A DNA stretch of 64,000 nt from Amaranthus tricolor (Eukaryota; Streptophyta; Magnoliopsida; Caryophyllales; Amaranthaceae): contig NC_080049.1 in assembly GCF_026212465.1 (NCBI RefSeq), positions 16,009,709 to 16,073,708 of the forward strand, in the 5' to 3' direction. A program made the position numbers and the translations under genes. The notes under the pieces were generated by a model. The model did not search any database. It saw only the letters and a program-made list of their open reading frames with translations, and was not told the DNA's origin. The number at the start of each line of letters is the position of its first letter. Within the stretch, counting starts at the first letter, position 1. Of this stretch, positions 34,005-48,347 are shown piece after piece.

Positions 34005-35498
34005 TGAAGATTCAACTCTCTTAAATAATGATAAGGGGAATTTGAAGACTCAATTCTCTTAAATCATGATAATTCAAAACACATATTGATTAAACAAATA
34101 AATTAAGTAATTACATTTAGTTGTTTAATTAAGTCTAAAATCATATTTGATATACATTTGATAAGTGATATATATATTAAAGTTCGAAGATATTGGAATA
34201 TGCTTAAAGAACTTAAGTTTATCTTAAAGTTGATTTTATAAGTCTTGAAATACGTTTCAAAGTCTTGAAGATAATTACGCGTATAATCAGGTTAATTTCG
34301 TATTATATTTGAAATATTTTAATAGGTCAAGGTTCATTAAAATTACCTTTGATATTATTTGAAAATAAGTTTGAATATTTCATTACACGTTTTGTTATTA
34401 AACGTTCAAATGTTTTATATTTAAACTTGAATTTAAATATGTGCTTAAATTAATTTGATGATTAAATATAGTACAAGGTACACATGTTTTGTTAAATATA
34501 GTACACGGCTGTATTTGATGTTAAATTAGTTGTTATGCAAATTATAGAGTTTTCTATTAATAAGATGGTATTTGAATTAACATTAAAAATAGAAAATGAC
34601 TATTTAAATTAATACTAATAATAGAAATTAATTTGAATAATTAATTTAAACGTTGATAAATCTTGTTTGTGTTTAGTTTTCAATATCTTGTTTGAGTACT
34701 AACGTGGCAGCATAGCATTGGATATTAAAGACAAATTACAACACACAATGACGAAATTATTTTAGCTGTCAATACACGTCAGTTTGATGTTAAGCTCAAG
34801 ATCTTAAGGACAGGCACAGAATGACCAGTTCAATAGAAAATAACGGAAAGGAGCCTTCTTGTTTTCCAAAATGTGTTGAGGCGTAACACTATATATATGA
34901 GGCTTCATTTAAGAATTAAGGATACATCTCTATGCACCTCTTCTTATAACTTTCTCTCTTTAGAAATTCTCTAAGTGTTTAAGAGTTGTAATTCTTAGTT
35001 CATCTAACTCTTACATTTGTAATAGGCTTAAGAGTTTTAAAAAGAGTTAGATTAAGTTTAATACGCCTAACCAAGAATACGTTTCAAAGGTTCAACTTGT
35101 GAATCTCTATTGTGAGATTTGGGATTTGCTTTTATTAAAGGGACTTGTAATACGGTTCTTCAAGGGGAAGAACGTGGTGTGAGGAGATAGTGAGATCTTC
35201 TTGTTTGTATTAAAGTCGGATTAATAAAAGACGTTGAAATCCTACGGGTTGAAAGAGAACCCATAGGTGGGGAGTAGGTTGGTTAGTACCGAACCTCGTT
35301 AACATATCGTGTGTTATACTTTAAAGTTTATTTTCCGCACATACGTTATTGTTTACGAATTGACTCAAAACTGTTCCAGAAAACATTTTTGACAGACTCC
35401 TCAAACTCTTGAGACAAGTTTTTAGACAAAATTTTAAATAGCCCAAACTCTCTATTCACCCCTCCTCTAGAGAGTATTCAACCTCCTATTAACTTTCA
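34005..35498 (+). mobile_element. Sirevirus-like 3' LTR spanning units 3-4
   Basis: Same structure as the other LTRs, with the TATA box at 34890. Confidence 0.55.
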
Positions 35499-36136
35499 TA
35501 TACATTACTAAAAAATCAAATCAAAAGAAAATTAAAAAACTAATAATTATGCATAACAATGGTGACCCGTTTCGTGATAATAGAATTTTTTTCGTTCCTG
35601 TAATCTGTGTTTTTGCACCATGATTCCAGGGAAGGGAAAAAACCATTGAAAGAAACTCCCAACTACAATAGACCACCCAAACAACTCAGAATTGGACTAT
35701 GTTTTACGTTCACAAAAACACAAAAATAAAATCATAAACAACTACGCCAAATAAACTACAACAAGAAACAAGAAAAGAAAGACAACCCTAGCTACAAGTA
35801 AAGAAAAACAGAATCAACAAGACCCCTACCCCCTACACGTACAAAACCCCCACGTTTGCCTGTGAGGTGGCAGAATAGTAACAAAACATTAATCTAATTA
35901 GATCATAAAAATACATAAAATCATTTGCAAAGGAGTAATTAATATTGATCAATAATTATAGATTCACAACTTGTTTCAATACTACTTTTACTTAACACTT
36001 GATATTCGTAATTTTTGTCATTAATCTTTCTTCAATAAAAATTAGTTTGTTCTTCATTTATTGTTCTTTGAATTAATTATTGTGTCATTTGGTATTCAAT
36101 TATTGGTTTTCTTGAATTTTTCATTTATTTCATACT

Positions 36137-36609
36137 TAGTCATGTTTAGTATCATCTTAGGGTTTGTTTTTATTGCTTTTACCATGATTAGTGAGTAGAT
36201 CCAATTTTTAGGATTAGGGTTTGAACCTATAAGTCAAGTATGATTTGATTCTTGATTGTGTCTATGAAATTAAGATTAAAGTGGGTGAATTGTTCTTATA
36301 ACCCTAAATTAAACATGCTTTGTCGAACTAGTCAATAGAACTAGCGTGTGAGATTGGGATCGACTTTGCTTTAAGGTAAATCGTAGTTAAATTCTTAATA
36401 ATTCGTTAAATAAAACTAGCGTGAATCGAATTAGTAAGGTCTAAATCTAATAGTTTATCAACAGAGCGAGAATTTAAGATTAACAAGATTATGTTTAACC
36501 ACGTAATTAATTCGACATTTCATTGACACTAATGAGAATTTGATCATATAAGAGTTTAGGGGACTCCCGACACTCTAGATCTCTTTATCATATAGCTTTA
36601 ATCCACATT
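36137..36609 (+). mobile_element. Ty3/gypsy-like LTR-type fragment, unit 4
   Basis: Collinear copy of the unit-1 fragment. Confidence 0.4.
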
Positions 36610-38039
36610 CAAAAAATAAAAACTAAAAACAATTCACGATTTAAAGAAAACAAAAAACTCAAATGTTGGAACACTAACCAATATACCCTATATTTATTAC
36701 TCCTCCCATTTTAATTTGTTTGTAAAACATAAGAAAACAACTCTTTAAAGAATAAATAAAATGTAATAAACTAATTCAGACACACCAAGTATTATAATAC
36801 TATAAGTATTGAATAATGTTTTCGAATAATGTTTTTGCTTACGTTTTAGAATTATGTTAATTTGATATATTTTCTTTTGCGTCCATGCAATATAAATACT
36901 ACACATAGATTAAGATTATGAATCATCACATTCAACAATTAACACTACCTTTACCTTTAATATATAAACTAAATTAAAATAACACCAAATTAATTTTACA
37001 CCATATTTAGGAACGATGATTTTCATTTGATTGAAATTGACTCAAATTTATTATTTAGCAAATTAAAAATTTTCAAATTTGAATTTGTATCAAATTTCAC
37101 CTTTGTTTTTAAGTAGTTAAAGTTAAAAATTTGAGAATAACTACTCAAACCTTATCATTTTCAAAATCTTCATTTAAAATTTCATGATTGAAATCTGTAA
37201 TTTTAAATAAAATACTTGTTCCCAAACACAATATTAATGTATTTCTAAATGACCTCTTAACCTTTTATTTCTTATACTATTCTTAAACACCAAATTAATC
37301 TTTTAGTGAAAAATATTTTTCGATTCTAAATCCAATAAAGAATAATAAGTGTGTGTTTCACAGGAGGTAATTGAAATTATAGAAAGTTTTTTGTTTGATT
37401 AAAGGGATGAGAATTGGCAAATGTTGAGATTTGCAAAGAAAAAGTCCCACAAAAAAGTCTTGGGGAGGGTGATATTTGGAGTAGAGACTTCAGATTTTTA
37501 TAAAAAGACATTTTGCCCTTAATGAAAGTAGAAAATTAAGAGTTATAAGGATAATTTTATTAATATAATTAACTTTTATCTAAATCCTTATTTAGTTATA
37601 TCATTTGCCAAACAAAGATATAAAACATTTATTTTCAAAGTCTCGATTCACGTCTAGTGTCATCAAGTATCAACTATTATCTTATAATTGTCGTTCCCAC
37701 GTGTCAAACACCACGTTTTGATTGTCGATAATTTCTTTTTATAAAAGCACCACAGTCCAAATGGAATGGATGATCCTTATGTTTTCCGTTTCCTAAAATT
37801 TAAAACGAAGCACAACTCTCCCCATTTCTTAAATTTAATTTGTTGAGAAGTTGAAGGAATTTTGAAAGAGTTTTCATTAATCGGTGAGTGTTGCTCAGAA
37901 CATTGCTCTGAATAAAGCTTCATTTGTTTTCTTTTCTTTTATTAGTCTTTATTCCATTAATGGCTGTTTTCTCTTTCACTTTCTTTGACTCTGTTTCTTG
38001 ATTGAATTATATCAGGTTTCTCTTTAAAGATCGGTAAAA

Positions 38040-38714
38040 ATGTCGTCTCCAAAAACAGAATGTGTTGCGTGCAAGTCTGTAGGCAAGATGTGCAATCAAG
38101 ATTGTGTGTTTGCACAATTCTTTGGAACAGAAGAACATCCAGATTATAAGATTTTGGACACAGCGTACGGGATCAAAGATGTGATACAAATTGTAAACAT
38201 GATAAGTAATATCGAGAATCAGAAAATCACATTGAAGTGGCTATTGGAACAGGCGAAGAAGGGGGTACGTTGTAAATTGTTTTCATATCCATTAGTGATG
38301 TGTAGTAATGATCTTGTTGGTCCGCGTGAGGTTCCAGTTTCAATGCTTCATTGTAGTTGTATTATGGCGGGTCTATGTATTTCTCTTGGTTGGCCAACTC
38401 TGCGTGTTTTTCCCGCGTACCAATACCACCCTGTAACGCTTCAGCAGATCCCCTTAGGGTCGTCGTCAGCTAATCCATATTTTATTGGTAATCCGCAACT
38501 TTTACTACAACGCCCGCCCACACCACCTTGGCAACATCTACAGTATGGTCAGCAACAGCTGCCCTTAACACCTCAACATCAATATGTTAGTGCGCAAACA
38601 CCAGAACAAAACGAGCAACAAAATGAGATACATGAACCAAGCAGCTCAGGACGAAGGACTCAAAGACCACGAACTCCACGCCAACTCAGGGTGAATAAGT
38701 CCAGCCTTAAATAA
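38040..38714 (+). CDS. LBD-like protein, forward copy, unit 4
   Basis: Protein identical to the other forward copies. G-box at 37698, 5'UTR intron 37884-38015. Confidence 0.75.
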   Translation: MSSPKTECVACKSVGKMCNQDCVFAQFFGTEEHPDYKILDTAYGIKDVIQIVNMISNIENQKITLKWLLEQAKKGVRCKLFSYPLVMCSNDLVGPREVPVSMLHCSCIMAGLCISLGWPTLRVFPAYQYHPVTLQQIPLGSSSANPYFIGNPQLLLQRPPTPPWQHLQYGQQQLPLTPQHQYVSAQTPEQNEQQNEIHEPSSSGRRTQRPRTPRQLRVNKSSLK

Positions 38715-39078
38715 TATACGTTTGGATTCAGCAAATATGTTAGCTGATCACTGAGTTAGAATTTCTGATTTTGTTTGTTAGGTTGTTTGGATAAATAATG
38801 TACGTTTTAGGAAGGTTGTTAGGCTAAGAAATTCACGTTCTCTTCCATTCAGTAATCAGTTTTATTGACAAGAATTAACTCAAGAAACATTAATAAACCC
38901 ATAGGTCACAAATTCAAATCCTACTATAGCCAATTATCTATTATTTTTAAATGCAGTGAGGACATGTATATCCGCCCATGTTCACAAATAGCACCATTTT
39001 TTGTAGTGCAAGAATATTGCCTAGCATGGCAATTTATGCTTTGAAAGTTTTTTTGGCTGGTGAAATTGCAAGTTTGCT

Positions 39079-39922
39079 TCATAAACTTGATGTAAATTTG
39101 AATAAAATTGATATCAAAGCATAAGTTGGAGAAAAGGGACAAAAAAAACAATAAAAAAGCCTGCTGAGGAGAGCTTTGTTGTATGGTAAGATGCTTTTAT
39201 TGATCATGTATGGTTTTATGTCACTTGTAGACATATTTTGAGACAATAAGAAAGGGGTGAATTGTTGTATGAGTTAATATGCAACTTACTAAATTCGTCC
39301 ATACATTCAACTAGAAATATAAGAACTACTCTGTCTTTAAGATTTCTGATTTGAAGTCAAACTCCAGACTTGATTTATGAGAACATTGCACTGTCTCGAG
39401 ATATCAAATAGGAACAACAGACCTTCTAAAATATTTCAACTTTCTGGTTACCACAGTCTATCACAATGTCCTTAACCAAGTCCTTTAGTACTATCCTCAA
39501 CGATCCTACTCCAAACCTTGTAGTACCTAGATCCGGATCCTACTCCGGATCTTACACTGTATGATCTCTTAAAATAAAACTACTCATATTAGTGAAATTT
39601 AGTCACCATCAGAACATAAAGGTCAAGGAATTTTCCCTTTTTGATGATAATAAACTTAGTAACATAACTTAACTTCAGGTGACTGGTATTGTTATAACTT
39701 GATATTTAGGGATAATGGTTTACGAATGGTTAATTAGCTAATTATAATATTGGTAGTAACTTGGGGAATAATTTAGTTTTAAGTGGTAGTTTTCTTATAA
39801 AAAAGAGGAATGAGAGGCTCATTAGTATCATGAAAATTGTTATACACTTGTTAGATGCGTTTTACTCATTTTAGGAGATCTCAAGCCTCTCGAATTGCAT
39901 GATTTACCGTTTTACTCATTTT
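39079..39922. mobile_element. Palindrome spacer, unit 4
   Basis: Spacer with G at 39612 and T at 39778, the units 2/4/5/6 type; 9-bp stem at 39529-39552. Confidence 0.35.
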
Positions 39923-40287
39923 AGCAAACTTGCAATTTCACCAGCCAAAAAAACTTTCAAAGCATAAATTGCCATGCTAGGCAATGTTCTTGCACTACAA
40001 AAAAATAGTGCTATTTGTGAACATGGGCGGATATACATGTCCTCACTGCATTTAAAAACAATAAATAATTGGCTATAGTAGGATTTGAACTTGTTACCTG
40101 TGGGTTTATTAATGTTTCTTGAGTTAATTCTTGTCAATAAAACTGATTACAGAATGGAAGAGAACGTGGATTTCTTAGCCTAACAACCTTCCTAAAACGT
40201 ATCTTATTTATCCAAACAACCTAACGAACAAAATCAGAAAATCTAACTCATTGATCAGCTAACATATTTGCTGAATCCAAACGTATC

Positions 40288-40962
40288 TTATTTAAGGCTG
40301 GACTTATTCACCGTGAGTTGGCGTGGAGTTCGTGGTCTTTGAGTCCTTCGTCTTGAGCTGCTTGCTTCATGTATCTCATTTTGTTGCTCGTTTTGTTCTC
40401 GTGTTTGCGCATTAACATATTGATGTTGAGGTGTTAAAGGCAGCTGTTGCTGACCATACTGTAGATGTTGCCAAGGTGGTGTGGGCGGGCGTTGTAGTAA
40501 AAGTTGCGGATTACCAATAAAATATGGATTAGCTGACGACGACCCTAAGGGGATCTGCTGAAGCGTTACAGGGTGGTATTGGTACGCGGGAAAAACACGC
40601 AGAGTTGGCCAACCAAGAGAAATACATAGACCCGCCATAATCCAACTACAATGAAGCATTGAAACTGGAACCTCACGCGGACCAACAAGATCATTACTAC
40701 ACATCACTAATGGATATGAAAACAATTTACAACGTACCCCCTTCTTCGCCTGTTCCAATAGCCACTTCAATGTGATTTTCTGATTCTCGATATTACTTAT
40801 CATGTTTACAATTTGGATCACATCTTTGATCCCGTACGCTGTGTCCAAAATCTTATAATCTGGATGTTCTTCTGTTCCAAAGAATTGTGCAAACACACAA
40901 TCTTGATTGCACATCTTGCCTACAGACTTGCATGCAACACATTCTGTTTTTGGAGACGACAT
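40288..40962 (-). CDS. LBD-like protein, reverse copy, unit 4
   Basis: Carries the six reverse-arm residues. Predicted 5'UTR intron 40987-41118. Confidence 0.75.
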   Translation of the reverse strand: MSSPKTECVACKSVGKMCNQDCVFAQFFGTEEHPDYKILDTAYGIKDVIQIVNMISNIENQKITLKWLLEQAKKGVRCKLFSYPLVMCSNDLVGPREVPVSMLHCSWIMAGLCISLGWPTLRVFPAYQYHPVTLQQIPLGSSSANPYFIGNPQLLLQRPPTPPWQHLQYGQQQLPLTPQHQYVNAQTREQNEQQNEIHEASSSRRRTQRPRTPRQLTVNKSSLK

Positions 40963-43492
40963 TTTTACCGATCTTTAAAGAGAAACCTGATATAATTCAA
41001 TCAAGAAATGGAGTCAAAGAAAGTGAAAGAGAAAACCGCCATTAATGGAATAAAGACTAATAAAAGAAAAGAAAACAAATGAAGCTTTATTCCGAACAAT
41101 GTTCTGAGCAACACTCACCGATTAATGAAAACTCTTTCAAAATTCCTTCAACTTCTCAACAAATTAAATTTAAGAAATGGGAGAGTTGTGCTTCGTTTTA
41201 AATTTTAGGAAACGGAAAACATAAGGATCATCCATTCCATTTGGACTGTGGTGCTTTTATAAAAAGAAATTATCGACAATCAAAACGTGGTGTTTGACAC
41301 GTGGGAACGACAATTATAAGATAATCGTTGATACTTGATGACACAAGACGTGAATTGAGACTTTGAAAATAAATGTTTTATATCTTTGTTTGGCAAAATA
41401 AGGATTTAGATAACTCTTAATTTTCTACTTTTACTAAGGGCAAAATGTCTTTTTATAAAAATCTGAAATCTCTACTCCAAATATCACCCTCCCCAAGACT
41501 TTTCTGTGGGACATTTTCTTTCCAAGTCTCAACATTTGCCAATTCTCATCCCCTTAAACAAACAAAAAACTTTCTGTAATTTCAATTCACTCCTGTCAAA
41601 CACACACTTATTATTCTTTATTGGATTTACATTCGGAAAATATTTTTCACTAAAAGATTAATTTGGTGTTTAAGAATAGTATAAGAAATAAAAGGTTAAG
41701 AGGTCATTTAGGAATACATTAATATAGTGTGTGCGAACAAGTATTTTATTTCAAATTACGGATTTCAATCATGAAAATATAAATGAAAAATTTGAAAATG
41801 ACAAGGTTTGGGTAGTTATTCCCAAATTTTCAACTTTAACTACTAAAAAACAAAGGTGAAATTTAATACAATTTCAGATTTGAAAAATTTTAAATTGCTA
41901 AATAATAAATTTGAGTCAATTTCAATCAAATGAAATCATTGTTCCCAAATATGGCATAAAATTAATTTGATGTTATTTTAATTTAGTTTATATATTAAAG
42001 GTAAAGGTAGTGTTAATTGTTGAATGTGATGATTCATAATCTTAATCTATGTGTCCTATGGTATATTAATGATGTGTAGTATTTATATTGCATGGACGCA
42101 AAAGAAAATATATCAAATTAATATAATTCTAAAACGTAAGCAAAAACATTATTCGAAAACATTATTCAATACTTATAGTATTATAATACTTGGTGTGTCT
42201 GAATTAGTTTATTACATTTTATTTTTTCTTTTAAGAGTTGTTTTCTTATGTTTTACAAACAAATTAAAATGGGAGGAGTAATAAATATAGGGTATATTGG
42301 TTAGTGTTCCAACATTTGAGTTTTTTGTTTTTTTTTTAAAATCGTGAATTGTGTTTAGTTTTTATTTTTTGTTTTTATAAAAAGTTAACAAACCACTTGC
42401 ACATAAATAAAAAGTTTTATTGAACAGATCGTTTAGGTGAAAAGTAACTTTTGGAAATCAAATTGAAAGTACCAAAAAAACCAAATTTAATTTTAAATAT
42501 TATTTTAACTAACCTATTAATCGTATTTTATCTTGCAGGCATTGGCGAAGCCACATCGCGGGCCGGTGGAGGCCCGGTCCCCCGTACCGAAATTGCTACC
42601 CTTTGTAATTTTGGCTTTGGTCCCCCTTACGAATATGATATATAATTTAATAAAAATTTCCTAGAATAATCAAACATTTTCTTTCCTACAATAATCTCAT
42701 CTATTGATTAACCTTGAATAATCCCAACTTTAAGAGGTATTTTCCTAGAATAAACTTGTTAATTGGATGACTTGTTATAGCAAATTTTATTTATTTTTAA
42801 AAAAAGATAAATTAAAATAAAATGTTGAAAAAAATATTATTTATAATCATTCATGTAAGTTTTTTAAAAAATTTTCTAATTTTATATTAATTTTTAGATT
42901 ATTTTTTTTGGTAAACTGCCTACTATAAGAGGTCACCAAGTTACCCGAGTTTACTCTAGACAAATACCCCTTAAAGTTGGGTTTATTTATAGTTAATCAA
43001 TAGGTGGAATTATTATGGGAAAATCATGAAAAGGTTGGTGAAACAGCCCGACCCAGCGTAAATAGTATATTGAAAATTTAATTTCAATTTCTTAAAAATT
43101 ATTTGTTCTATAAAAATGGGATTTGTAATTAAATACCTTTAAACAATAAAGGATATTTAATTATTATATAAACAAAATTGTTTGTTTAAATAACTTATGG
43201 ACGTCAACCATGTATTAAGATCTTGTTCAGGATTTTGGTTCAAATCTAATTAATCTCATAATTTCATTTCCAAATCAAACACCTATTCACGTCATTGAAC
43301 AATCGGTCAAGGTACACACCTTTTGCATTCCCTGTACTGTCAAATCAATTAATTGGAAGTACAAATGCATTGTACTATACTCTTTTAATAGAGAGTGAAA
43401 CGCATTTTTCATTCATTCACCACTATACTTTCTGATTTGTTTTTCAAACCGTCTCTTTCACCTTCCTTTTAAAGCCTTCAAAATCCTTTTCA

Positions 43493-44908
43493 ATGGCACC
43501 CAAAAGAAAGATGAATAAATCGGGTACAAAATCCGAAAAAGGTGAATCATCCAAAACCAAAATTCCTGAACCAATAACTCCTATCATTCACTCACCTTTA
43601 AACTCTTTAGATGTTCCAAAACAGTGGTTTGAGAATCACACAGCGTATGAGAGATGGATTGATATTTTCAGGCAGCGCTCACTTTCTTATGTTGATATTA
43701 TTGATTACAATTTCTTCTTATTTGAAGATCTTGAGATTATCTCTGCTTTTATTCAATCTCCTCCTGGTATGTTGTTGAACCCTGGTTCTACTACATATCC
43801 TGCTCTTGTGAAAGTCTTTTATTCAAACTTGTCTTTTACTATGATTGATAGCAATCAGGCCTTAAGAAGCTTTGTCAAAGGACAAGAGATTATAATCTCT
43901 AAAATCCTAATGAATGATTTGTTAAAATTCTCACATGATGTTGATGATAAAACCCCTAACATTCTGGCGTTACAAAACGCTAAGGACATGTTTATTCTTG
44001 AATCCTATTCTGATTTCTCTTCTGTTAAACAACTGACCCACAATGCCTTGAATTTATGTGGTAAATTACTACATTATATTCTTGTTAGATTTGTCTTCTC
44101 ACGTAACTCTTCAAGTGAATTAGTTACAAATGCCCATCTAATATCAATGTTGAAAATTGTCTCTCTTAAAAATATTGATTTTGCTTCTGTTATTTTCTCT
44201 ACAATGCGATTTTGCAGTTCTCATACTCTGGTCCTCTATCTCTGTCAAAATTGTCTCTCTTAAAATTGTTCTCTTCCTTATGATAACTTATTGGCATTAA
44301 TCTTTGATCATTTTAATCTGCTCTCTGATTCAGCGGAAGTAGATTACTCTGGTCCTCTATCTCTGTCAAGTGAAATCCTCTCTCCTCTTGGTATTTTTAA
44401 AATACATGGCAAGTATGAGTTATACTCACATTTGACTTCAACTGAGAAAGAGGATCTGCAAAAGATTCATGGTAAGCGGCTTTCACGTCTTGAACCTCAC
44501 ATTAAAGAGCACACCACTTTTTCCCGACTCCAGTCTCTTGACTTAGAGGTTGGTGAAATGAAATCTTCCTTACTTGATTTGCATGATAAAGTGTCTACTC
44601 TGACTTTTATGTTAGACACATTTATGAAAGACATGAAAGGTATGGTAGTTGAAGATGTGGTGGTGGAAGAAGAAGTTGATGAGGGTGTTGCTGCTATGCC
44701 ACAAGAGGATGTTGTCATGGAGGAAGCAAAGGAGATGGAAGGAGAAAACGAGAAGGAAGCTGATGAGAAACAGACAGACAAGGAAATGGAAATTCCTGTT
44801 GCTCTTGATACCACCCCAATCCAAACCATTACTTCAACTGTTGATGAAACCACTTCCCCTGGTAAACCAAAACCTTCCAGAAAAAGGAAGACTAGGTCCA
44901 GGAAGTAA
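43493..44908 (+). pseudogene. Env-like frame with internal stop, unit 4
   Basis: TAA at 44261-44263. All variable residues (Ile70, Arg204, Ser208, Leu216, Ser218) equal those of unit 1, 35,107 bp upstream. Confidence 0.6.
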
Positions 44909-45742
44909 TTTTAGTTGTTAATGGTTTATAAACATTTTATTTTATAACAATATTTTTATTAACAATCCCAACACTTTCCTCTCCTTGTTTATTTTTTGAT
45001 GAAAGTCAAAAAGGGGGAGATATGTAAATTATTTTAGTATGCTTGCTTTGGGAGATTTATATTTTAATTCTTACTTTGTTTGCTTGCATATATCATGTTA
45101 CATAAATATATTGTTGGACACATAGTATGCTAATGCTTAGAATAGATGATCTGATATATTGCTATGCTTTGATTTATTGATGAATTGTTTTGTTCATTCA
45201 ACATTCATGCTTGAGGGAGATATGAAAATTTATGGAAAAATTTGTGGAAATATGAAAATTTGTGGAAATATGAAAATTTGTGGAGATATTATTTTAATAT
45301 GTTTCTGTTAAAAAAGGAAAAAGGAGATATAGATATAAAAATTGATAATTGCTGATTATTGATTATTGTTCATGTTCATAATGTTTGATAATCATGTTTT
45401 TGATATTAAGCATTGATATGATGCTACATTACAATAGTGATTATTATATTTGCATGTATTTTGATTGGATATTTGTTTGCATGCATAGATAATGAAACAT
45501 GAAATCTTATTTGATTATGATGATATGAAACATGAAAATTCATTGGTTTATATTATTTTGTTTTTGTATTGTTCTGATTTGAAACTGTTTTCAAAATTTT
45601 AAAGAACATTCTGATTGATGATAAAGTCTTGAAAATATTCTGTTTAAAGATATATTGTTTATTCTTATCATGTTTTCAATTCATATTAACTTAGAAATAT
45701 GATTTAGGAAAATATGGTTTTGACTATCATCAAGGGGGAGAT

Positions 45743-47236
45743 TGAAGATTCAACTCTCTTAAATAATGATAAGGGGAATTTGAAGACTCAATTCTCTTAA
45801 ATCATGATAATTCAAAACACATATTGATTAAACAAATAAATTAAGTAATTACATTTAGTTGTTTAATTAAGTCTAAAATCATATTTGATATACATTTGAT
45901 AAGTGATATATATATTAAAGTTCGAAGATATTGGAATATGCTTAAAGAACTTAAGTTTATCTTAAAGTTGATTTTATAAGTCTTGAAATACGTTTCAAAG
46001 TCTTGAAGATAATTACGCGTATAATCAGGTTAATTTCGTATTATATTTGAAATATTTTAATAGGTCAAGGTTCATTAAAATTACCTTTGATATTATTTGA
46101 AAATAAGTTTGAATATTTCATTACACGTTTTGTTATTAAACGTTCAAATGTTTTATATTTAAACTTGAATTTAAATATGTGCTTAAATTAATTTGATGAT
46201 TAAATATAGTACAAGGTACACATGTTTTGTTAAATATAGTACACGGCTGTATTTGATGTTAAATTAGTTGTTATGCAAATTATAGAGTTTTCTATTAATA
46301 AGATGGTATTTGAATTAACATTAAAAATAGAAAATGACTATTTAAATTAATACTAATAATAGAAATTAATTTGAATAATTAATTTAAACGTTGATAAATC
46401 TTGTTTGTGTTTAGTTTTCAATATCTTGTTTGAGTACTAACGTGGCAGCATAGCATTGGATATTAAAGACAAATTACAACACACAATGACGAAATTATTT
46501 TAGCTGTCAATACACGTCAGTTTGATGTTAAGCTCAAGATCTTAAGGACAGGCACAGAATGACCAGTTCAATAGAAAATAACGGAAAGGAGCCTTCTTGT
46601 TTTCCAAAATGTGTTGAGGCGTAACACTATATATATGAGGCTTCATTTAAGAATTAAGGATACATCTCTATGCACCTCTTCTTATAACTTTCTCTCTTTA
46701 GAAATTCTCTAAGTGTTTAAGAGTTGTAATTCTTAGTTCATCTAACTCTTACATTTGTAATAGGCTTAAGAGTTTTAAAAAGAGTTAGATTAAGTTTAAT
46801 ACGCCTAACCAAGAATACGTTTCAAAGGTTCAACTTGTGAATCTCTATTGTGAGATTTGGGATTTGCTTTTATTAAAGGGACTTGTAATACGGTTCTTCA
46901 AGGGGAAGAACGTGGTGTGAGGAGATAGTGAGATCTTCTTGTTTGTATTAAAGTCGGATTAATAAAAGACGTTGAAATCCTACGGGTTGAAAGAGAACCC
47001 ATAGGTGGGGAGTAGGTTGGTTAGTACCGAACCTCGTTAACATATCGTGTGTTATACTTTAAAGTTTATTTTCCGCACATACGTTATTGTTTACGAATTG
47101 ACTCAAAACTGTTCCAGAAAACATTTTTGACAGACTCCTCAAACTCTTGAGACAAGTTTTTAGACAAAATTTTAAATAGCCCAAACTCTCTATTCACCCC
47201 TCCTCTAGAGAGTATTCAACCTCCTATTAACTTTCA
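45743..47236 (+). mobile_element. Sirevirus-like 3' LTR spanning units 4-5
   Basis: Same structure as the other LTRs, with the TATA box at 46628. Confidence 0.55.
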
Positions 47237-47874
47237 TATACATTACTAAAAAATCAAATCAAAAGAAAATTAAAAAACTAATAATTATGCATAACAATGG
47301 TGACCCGTTTCGTGATAATAGAATTTTTTTCGTTCCTGTAATCTGTGTTTTTGCACCATGATTCCAGGGAAGGGAAAAAACCATTGAAAGAAACTCCCAA
47401 CTACAATAGACCACCCAAACAACTCAGAATTGGACTATGTTTTACGTTCACAAAAACACAAAAATAAAATCATAAACAACTACGCCAAATAAACTACAAC
47501 AAGAAACAAGAAAAGAAAGACAACCCTAGCTACAAGTAAAGAAAAACAGAATCAACAAGACCCCTACCCCCTACACGTACAAAACCCCCACGTTTGCCTG
47601 TGAGGTGGCAGAATAGTAACAAAACATTAATCTAATTAGATCATAAAAATACATAAAATCATTTGCAAAGGAGTAATTAATATTGATCAATAATTATAGA
47701 TTCACAACTTGTTTCAATACTACTTTTACTTAACACTTGATATTCGTAATTTTTGTCATTAATCTTTCTTCAATAAAAATTAGTTTGTTCTTCATTTATT
47801 GTTCTTTGAATTAATTATTGTGTCATTTGGTATTCAATTATTGGTTTTCTTGAATTTTTCATTTATTTCATACT

Positions 47875-48347
47875 TAGTCATGTTTAGTATCATCTTAGGG
47901 TTTGTTTTTATTGCTTTTACCATGATTAGTGAGTAGATCCAATTTTTAGGATTAGGGTTTGAACCTATAAGTCAAGTATGATTTGATTCTTGATTGTGTC
48001 TATGAAATTAAGATTAAAGTGGGTGAATTGTTCTTATAACCCTAAATTAAACATGCTTTGTCGAACTAGTCAATAGAACTAGCGTGTGAGATTGGGATCG
48101 ACTTTGCTTTAAGGTAAATCGTAGTTAAATTCTTAATAATTCGTTAAATAAAACTAGCGTGAATCGAATTAGTAAGGTCTAAATCTAATAGTTTATCAAC
48201 AGAGCGAGAATTTAAGATTAACAAGATTATGTTTAACCACGTAATTAATTCGACATTTCATTGACACTAATGAGAATTTGATCATATAAGAGTTTAGGGG
48301 ACTCCCGACACTCTAGATCTCTTTATCATATAGCTTTAATCCACATT
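47875..48347 (+). mobile_element. Ty3/gypsy-like LTR-type fragment, unit 5
   Basis: Collinear copy of the unit-1 fragment. Confidence 0.4.

Larger units (their letters stand above)
23370..35107. repeat. Macrosatellite unit 3 (long type)
   Basis: Unit of 11738 bp. It is left-half-like unit 1 but has private right-half variants: Cys204 in the env-like frame, a T in the GAAACTACTT motif near 33112, and TTCTCAAATT near 30081. It shares a C in the TCACCCTCCCC motif (near 29749) only with unit 4. Confidence 0.97.
36610..42371. repeat. Palindrome of unit 4
   Basis: Arms 36610-39078 and 39923-42371, spacer 39079-39922. The left arm is of the unit-6 type (37009 A, 37033 G). The right arm shares CACCCTCC with unit 3 and has a private C in TTTTACTAAGG near 41434. 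Confidence 0.95.
35108..46845. repeat. Macrosatellite unit 4 (long type)
   Basis: Unit of 11738 bp whose env-like half is the unit-1 type. Its left arm carries A in ATTTAGGAACG (37009) and G in TGATTGAAAT (37033), two variants shared only with unit 6. Confidence 0.97.
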
